Shown: positions 30,926 to 35,732 of the stretch, piece by piece
How the letters are laid out: each line of letters begins with the position of its first letter
Position numbering within the stretch: position 1 is the stretch's first letter
Source of the DNA: Cetobacterium somerae ATCC BAA-474
Lineage (GTDB): Bacteria > Fusobacteriota > Fusobacteriia > Fusobacteriales > Fusobacteriaceae
DNA: 35,732 nt
NCBI RefSeq assembly: GCF_000479045.1
Contig: NZ_KI518081.1
Span: 1 to 35,732, forward strand
Direction: 5' to 3'
The notes under the pieces: generated by a model
What the model was told of the DNA's origin: nothing
The model's database searches: none
The model's input: the letters and a program-made list of their open reading frames with translations, nothing else
Made by a program: the position numbers and the translations under genes

Positions 30926-33900
30926 CTAGAATCTATATCCTATTCCTGCACCTATTATCCAACTTTTCTCACTGTTCTTTGAATTACTATTAGATTCATC
31001 TACATTGAATGAATAACTTCCTTTTAAATCAAATAAAATTCCTTTTTCACCCTCATATTCATAACCCAATATTACACTGTATCTATTTTTTACTTTATCA
31101 GGAACTAATAAATCAAACTTATTTCCACCTTTCATTTTTGCCTGTAAATATTCCTCTTCTGCTCCACTAAGTATTCTATTATATGCTATACCGGCTTTAA
31201 TAGAGCTCTTTCCATTTACATTGTAAAATTCTTTTCTTATATCTAATCCAATTTCTCCTTCAAGCATATTGAAATCTTTAGATTCTACATTCATTGCCAA
31301 TGCACTATTTCCTTCATTTACACCATCTTGTTTTATATAGTTGTATATTAAATTAGCTCTTGGAACTAGATAATAGTTATCTCCTAAAGAATACTTATAC
31401 TTTCCATCTAAGTATATATTTAATCCATTATCATTATAACTATTTTTATAAGAGAATGATTGCATCATATTTTTAGCAACTCTCTTAGCATCATAGTTCA
31501 TATATTGATATCCTATTCCTCCTAAAATTCTTAGCTCTTTTATATCCTTTTTAAAATATCCACCTATATAAAAACCATTTCCATCTAAATTAGAACCATT
31601 TGATATATCACTTTTATTTTTATTTCCTCCTAAAAGAACTCCAAGAGAAAGTGTACTATTTATACCATATTCTCCTAATGCATATGCTCCAGTTATTTTA
31701 TTATCTGCTTTTACATTATATGTTTTATCTCGTGTATCAAAACCATGATAGTTCTTACCGTAATACTTATCTTTTAAGTCTACACTCTCATGTAATAGCC
31801 CTCCGTAAAACATCCATTCTTTATCTCGAGCTTTAAATGGATTATCTATTATTGTCTTCGCATATAAATTCATTGATTTATTTGATAGATCACTAGAGAA
31901 AGAATATGGAGACGATGCATATATATCATTTAAAAGTTTTATTAAATTCTCTAAAGCTTTCTCCTCTATTTTACTACTACATTCAGTTGGATAATTCAAG
32001 TATTTGTTTAGCATCTCTATACTTGTTGTCGCATATATTGCATTTATATTATCACCATTAGCTATTAAACTTTTATAAATTTTGTTTAATTGTTCGTATC
32101 TTTGGCAATTATCTGGGTTTACTGGTGGATCTGGGTTTACTGGTGGATCTGGATTTACTGGTGGATCTGGATTTACTGGTGGATTTGTCAGTAAATCTGG
32201 ATTTACTGTTATTATTATATCTCCAGCTTGTGCTTGACCTGTTGTATAATCTCTTGTTGCTGTAGTTGCTCCTCCAGAAACACTTGCACTATGAATTATT
32301 GAATCTGATCTTACGTATAATTTTTCATCTGACGGATTTAGTGTTGTTACTCCACTATTAGAATTTCCTCCTACTTCACTCATAGCTATAACTCCACCAA
32401 CACCTACTCCATTTGTTACTACGTTTAATACACCTCCTGTTAGATAGTTAGCTGTACTTCCACTTTGCCAATATTCATTTACATTGTCATTTTTACTACA
32501 CGCATCAGCTGTTATAACTTTATCTCCTCTGCTATATAAAGCATGCCCTATTATTCTTCCTAAACTATCTGTTTTAGTTGTATCAACTCTTAAATTTAAG
32601 CTACTCTTTCCATTTATATGAATACTTGTATTCCCTTCAACTTTTGCACTTTCATACAATGTTACAGGACCATTTACACTAATTGTTTCAAAATCACTTA
32701 TTGTATTGTAAAGTGCTAAGCCTCTGTGGTCACCATGATCTATCACTCCATCTCCATTTCCATCATGGTTATTTAATGGTTTATTTAAGTCTGGTATTAG
32801 AACATCTCCTAATTGCAAAGAATCTGTCCCGGCGTTTCCTAATAGATTTCCATTTACTTGAACACCACTTCCAATAACCAAATTATCGTCTCCTGCACCT
32901 AAATCTACATTACCATTTATTATTGATGTTCCTAAGATTTTAGCAGTGTTATTTCCACTATCTCCTTTTATTACCACCACATCATTTTTTAATCCACCAC
33001 CATTAAATACAACATTTGTTCCCTTAAAAGTTTTATTTGCTGATAGATAAAGTGCTGTATTATAACCATTTATTATTGAATCTGATATTGTTGTATTAGT
33101 ATTTACATTTAAAGCTCCTTTTCCTTTTCCTACACCATTAATTATAAAGTTTTTACTTAATGATAAATTTGATGAATCTATGTATGTATCTTTATCTCCC
33201 GTTAGAGTTTGTGTTGCTCCTGAAATTGCTCCATTTTCTAATGCATTTAAAACTACAACATTTTTTCCATCAATTTGTACTATTCCACTTGTATTTACTT
33301 TAATTTCTGCGATAGTTGCATAACCATTGGCATCTTTTAAAACTTTATCACCATCTTTTAAAACTCCTGGTGATAAGTAATCCTCTTGTAGATTAATTGT
33401 TATTCCAGAATTTGTATATGTTGTTGGAGTTAAGGCTGTTAATACTTTAGTAATTATCGACGGTTGATTTGACGCATTTTTTTGAAGTTCCAATCCATCA
33501 CTAAAAATCTCTCTTCCAGCTAAAATACCATAGTTATTAACTACTCCTATATTAGCAACTGACGAAGCTGCTATAGCACTTTGACTTCCTTTTATGATTC
33601 CACTATTTTTTATATTAGGTGTCTTACCTGCCATTACAACAAATCCACTTCCTGTGTAATTTGTTCTTTCATACTCTTTTCCAAGTCTATATGTTCCAGG
33701 TGTAGCTGATGCATAACCACTTATATTTCCACTATTACTCATTTGTGCTGGGGTAGTTAATGATAGACCTGTTTTATATGTCACACCATTTCCATTATTT
33801 GATGAACTTATAAAAGCAGCTGTATATGCTGTTCCACTTGTAGTTGCTATTCCTCCTTTTAATTCCGCTGATCCACTTATAATTCCACTATTATTATCAG

Positions 33901-35038
33901 TTACTAAACCTAAAGATGACGTAGCACCATTTCCACTGTCTCCAGCTGTTACAAATGCTTGAATATTATCGTTTCCTGTGGCTTTATTTGCTGTTGCAAC
34001 TACTTTTCCTGATATTACTCCTTTATTATCTCTAGCTTCTATCCCTGAACTTGTGAAAACTCCATTTCCATTTTCATTAGTTGTGACGTATGAGTAAGTA
34101 TATCCTGCCGGTCTATTATTAGTTGCTTGAGCCGCAATTAAAGTTATTTCCCCTTTTATATTTCCATAATTTAAAAGATTAGAAATTAGTGAATATTGTC
34201 CTGTTCTTACAGCTATTCCATTTCCACTAGCTCTAGATTCTGGAGTTGAATAACATACTCCTGTATTTGCTCCTGCTATCCCTACTGTTGAACCAGCTTG
34301 AGAAAAAACTTTACCTGTTATTACTCCACTGTTATTTATACTATTTATTCCTACTCTTGATACAATTCCATTTCCACTGTCTAATGATCCTGAAACTGCG
34401 TTTATAGTATTCCCAAGTGCTCCTTCTACTGTTCCACCTTTTAAACTAACATCTCCTTTAATTAATCCATAATTTTCAATTTGATTGATGGAAAAATCTG
34501 AAGATATTCCATTTCCTCCATTAGTTGATGCAGCGTAGTTTATTGCCAGTCCATTAAATGTTCCACTTCCACCTTGTAAATTATTTAATCCTGAAATTAC
34601 TCCTGTATTAGTTATACTATCTACTATTGATTTCAAATATATTCCATTTGCACTACCTGTAAGCGAAGCAAATCCAGTCGCTGCATTTTTACCTGTTATA
34701 AATAACTCTCCCTGCATTGTTCCTATATTCGTTATATCTTTTATATTACTAACACTTCCTAAAGACATGACTCCATTTGATTGTTCAACCTGATTTACAC
34801 TTACATTTGTTAACAAACCTTTAGAACTGATAAATCCCTTATTAGATAAACTTATATCGTTCTGAGTAAAAACTAAAGATTCATTTACTCTTTGGTTATC
34901 AGTTACAATTGTATCCCCTGTGATGTCTTGTCCAAAAATAAAACTTCCAGTTATAAGATAACAAATTATAGTACCAATATTCAGTGAGATTTTTCGTTTT
35001 AAAAAGCGTTTCAATATTTTTTCTTCTTTCATATACAT
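30926..35038 (-). CDS. Large type V autotransporter (fusobacterial family)
   Basis: A 1370-aa outer-membrane protein. A charged extended signal region leads into a hydrophobic core (about 17-36). Residues about 90-510 carry about eight degenerate beta-helix repeats with N-x-G-x-I-x-G and SGNGI patterns, as in adhesin-type passengers. At 712-745 there are RTX-like turns (LGAGDDNLVIG, LGNAGTDSLQLGD), and at 759-770 an EF-hand-like loop (DGNGDGVIDHGD). A proline-rich linker of four PPVNPD units (953-976) precedes a short helical linker and the beta-barrel translocator (about 1060-1370), ending in the outer-membrane signature GAGIGYRF. Cysteines at 262, 847, 978 and 1020 are unusual for a passenger. 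Probably an adhesin; the target is unknown. Confidence 0.92.
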   Translation of the reverse strand: MYMKEEKILKRFLKRKISLNIGTIICYLITGSFIFGQDITGDTIVTDNQRVNESLVFTQNDISLSNKGFISSKGLLTNVSVNQVEQSNGVMSLGSVSNIKDITNIGTMQGELFITGKNAATGFASLTGSANGIYLKSIVDSITNTGVISGLNNLQGGSGTFNGLAINYAASTNGGNGISSDFSINQIENYGLIKGDVSLKGGTVEGALGNTINAVSGSLDSGNGIVSRVGINSINNSGVITGKVFSQAGSTVGIAGANTGVCYSTPESRASGNGIAVRTGQYSLISNLLNYGNIKGEITLIAAQATNNRPAGYTYSYVTTNENGNGVFTSSGIEARDNKGVISGKVVATANKATGNDNIQAFVTAGDSGNGATSSLGLVTDNNSGIISGSAELKGGIATTSGTAYTAAFISSSNNGNGVTYKTGLSLTTPAQMSNSGNISGYASATPGTYRLGKEYERTNYTGSGFVVMAGKTPNIKNSGIIKGSQSAIAASSVANIGVVNNYGILAGREIFSDGLELQKNASNQPSIITKVLTALTPTTYTNSGITINLQEDYLSPGVLKDGDKVLKDANGYATIAEIKVNTSGIVQIDGKNVVVLNALENGAISGATQTLTGDKDTYIDSSNLSLSKNFIINGVGKGKGALNVNTNTTISDSIINGYNTALYLSANKTFKGTNVVFNGGGLKNDVVVIKGDSGNNTAKILGTSIINGNVDLGAGDDNLVIGSGVQVNGNLLGNAGTDSLQLGDVLIPDLNKPLNNHDGNGDGVIDHGDHRGLALYNTISDFETISVNGPVTLYESAKVEGNTSIHINGKSSLNLRVDTTKTDSLGRIIGHALYSRGDKVITADACSKNDNVNEYWQSGSTANYLTGGVLNVVTNGVGVGGVIAMSEVGGNSNSGVTTLNPSDEKLYVRSDSIIHSASVSGGATTATRDYTTGQAQAGDIIITVNPDLLTNPPVNPDPPVNPDPPVNPDPPVNPDNCQRYEQLNKIYKSLIANGDNINAIYATTSIEMLNKYLNYPTECSSKIEEKALENLIKLLNDIYASSPYSFSSDLSNKSMNLYAKTIIDNPFKARDKEWMFYGGLLHESVDLKDKYYGKNYHGFDTRDKTYNVKADNKITGAYALGEYGINSTLSLGVLLGGNKNKSDISNGSNLDGNGFYIGGYFKKDIKELRILGGIGYQYMNYDAKRVAKNMMQSFSYKNSYNDNGLNIYLDGKYKYSLGDNYYLVPRANLIYNYIKQDGVNEGNSALAMNVESKDFNMLEGEIGLDIRKEFYNVNGKSSIKAGIAYNRILSGAEEEYLQAKMKGGNKFDLLVPDKVKNRYSVILGYEYEGEKGILFDLKGSYSFNVDESNSNSKNSEKSWIIGAGIGYRF
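32112..32183 (-). repeat. Four tandem 18-bp repeats encoding PPVNPD
   Basis: Four near-identical 18-bp units (the two left units differ from the two right ones by one base) encode the proline-rich linker of the autotransporter. The unit is a multiple of three, so copy-number change would lengthen or shorten the linker without a frameshift. Confidence 0.9.
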
Positions 35039-35079
35039 ATTTGACTCCCTCCTAATATTTTATTATCCTACTGTAATAT

Positions 35080-35108
35080 TTTTTATGTTGCTTCATTTAT
35101 TCTATCAA
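35080..35108 (-). promoter_or_regulatory. Possible promoter of the autotransporter
   Basis: On the minus strand: -35 TTGATA (35103-35108), 17 nt, and -10 TAAAAA (35080-35085), giving a leader of about 35 nt. No terminator separates the MORN lipoprotein gene from it, so readthrough is also possible. Confidence 0.4.
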
Positions 35109-35148
35109 TAAAACTAAATCCTTTTTTACTATTTCTTTTTTTATCTCT

Positions 35149-35670
35149 TTATAAATTTTGTTTAAAGGCTGATTCTATTAGTTTATCATTTTCATAATTT
35201 TCAACAACCTTCTCTTTACCGTTTTCATAGTATGTTACCCTGCGCCCATGTAAAAAATCATTTTTGTATGTTTCTAAAGTTTTTATGTTTCCATTTTCAT
35301 AAAACTCTTTTTTTATACCATTTAAAATGCCACTTTTAAAATTTTCTTCTAAAATTAAAAATCCATTACTATTGTACTCTTTTATTACTCCATCAGGTAA
35401 TCCATCTTTAAACTCTCCATAAAACTTTATATTTCCATTTTCATAAAAATTTTTACATACTCCATCATTCTTTCCATTTTTATAGTTCCAAATTGTAATT
35501 TTTTTATTATCATTTATTGTTTTAAACGCTGTTCCTGAAAAAGGTTTATTTTCATTAATTTTATAAAATAATCCATCTACCTTATTATAGTATAACTCGT
35601 CTATCCTAGTATTTTCTTCATTACTACACGCTTGCAATATTAGACAAATAAAAAAAATAAATTTTTTCAA
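35149..35670 (-). CDS. MORN-repeat (YwqK-like) lipoprotein
   Basis: A 173-aa lipoprotein with a short signal peptide and lipobox (LQAC, Cys15). At least five MORN-variant repeats follow, of the pattern Y-x-N-G-x ... G-x-x-x-x-Y-x-x-N-G (YENGNIKFYGEFKDG, FYENGNIKTLETYK, YYENGKEKVVENYE). The start is a TTG, with GGGGGAGG 8 nt upstream. Such proteins are often annotated as YwqK-family antitoxins, but no toxin is adjacent, so that name is not supported here. It precedes the autotransporter by 110 nt on the same strand and may act with it at the cell surface. Confidence 0.82.
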   Translation of the reverse strand: MKKFIFFICLILQACSNEENTRIDELYYNKVDGLFYKINENKPFSGTAFKTINDNKKITIWNYKNGKNDGVCKNFYENGNIKFYGEFKDGLPDGVIKEYNSNGFLILEENFKSGILNGIKKEFYENGNIKTLETYKNDFLHGRRVTYYENGKEKVVENYENDKLIESAFKQNL

Positions 35671-35715
35671 TTTTTTTTACCTCCCCCTTTTTATTGTAAG
35701 GTTACCACTAATTCT

Positions 35716-35721
35716 ATTATA
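35716..35721 (-). promoter_or_regulatory. -10 box for the MORN lipoprotein gene
   Basis: A perfect TATAAT on the minus strand, about 46 nt before the TTG start. Its -35 would lie beyond the window edge. Confidence 0.4.
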
Positions 35722-35732
35722 TTTTTATATAA

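Noticed and set aside
32112-32183. CRISPR-like repeat array
   Set aside because: Units are contiguous with no spacers and lie in frame inside the autotransporter linker.
35149-35670. Toxin-antitoxin module built on the YwqK-like protein
   Set aside because: It is a lipoprotein with a lipobox, and no small toxin-like ORF is adjacent on the same transcript before the autotransporter.

Overview
This window looks like a chromosomal segment from a member of the Fusobacteriaceae (a Fusobacterium- or Cetobacterium-like anaerobe). The evidence is very low G+C, strong GGAGG ribosome sites, many lipoproteins with lipoboxes, a large type V autotransporter with a fusobacterial-style N-terminus, a clostridial/enteric-type asrABC sulfite reductase and several amino-acid transporters. 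No transposase, phage gene, CRISPR array or rRNA is visible. The only RNA gene is the 5' end of a tRNA cut by the left edge. The genus is an inference; a 16S gene or a protein search would settle it.

Layout, left to right. (1) 1-2911: partial tRNA (-), an OmpA-type lipoprotein (+), and a convergent two-gene operon (-) of a surface 5'-nucleotidase and a small FMN-binding protein with a flavinylation motif. (2) 2914-8606: a leftward sulfur module of asrA-asrB-asrC, an extended YeiH-family transporter and two small unknown membrane-associated proteins, ended by a terminator. Its promoter region carries two inverted repeats. (3) 8839-11112: an RluA-type pseudouridine synthase (+) and a glutamate/aspartate-type symporter (-). 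(4) 11211-19317: an aromatic-acid-exporter-like protein followed by a five-gene amino-acid decarboxylation island: an AdiA-like PLP decarboxylase, an ArcD-like antiporter, a CtlX-like amidinohydrolase, a pyruvoyl-type histidine decarboxylase and a second ArcD-like antiporter. (5) 19321-21399: a double solute-binding-domain HD-GYP sensor (-). (6) 21496-24050: gapA and pgk (+), each with its own terminator. (7) 24091-26744: a possible 3'-UTR RNA with C-rich loops, a BglG/PRD-like regulator and manA (-). (8) 26746-29826: a YibE/F membrane protein and a second surface nucleotidase (-). (9) 29858-30788: a 49-aa orphan ORF with its own promoter and terminator, and a HutD-like cupin (+). (10) 30792-35721: a MORN-repeat lipoprotein, a 1370-aa autotransporter and a possible 22-residue membrane peptide (all -).

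How the genes may work together. The decarboxylation island pairs two proton-consuming decarboxylases with two exchangers. This is the usual logic of acid resistance and proton-motive-force generation, and here it would yield histamine and a polyamine. The asr operon would reduce sulfite to sulfide using NAD(P)H, with the YeiH-like protein as a candidate sulfur-anion transporter. Two surface nucleotidases and one flavinylatable protein suggest extracytoplasmic nucleotide or flavin salvage. The items most deserving a second look are the hdcA/adiA/ctlX island, the two unknown genes in the asr-yeiH operon, the C-rich hairpin RNA at 24097-24167, and the small ORFs at 29927 and 30860.
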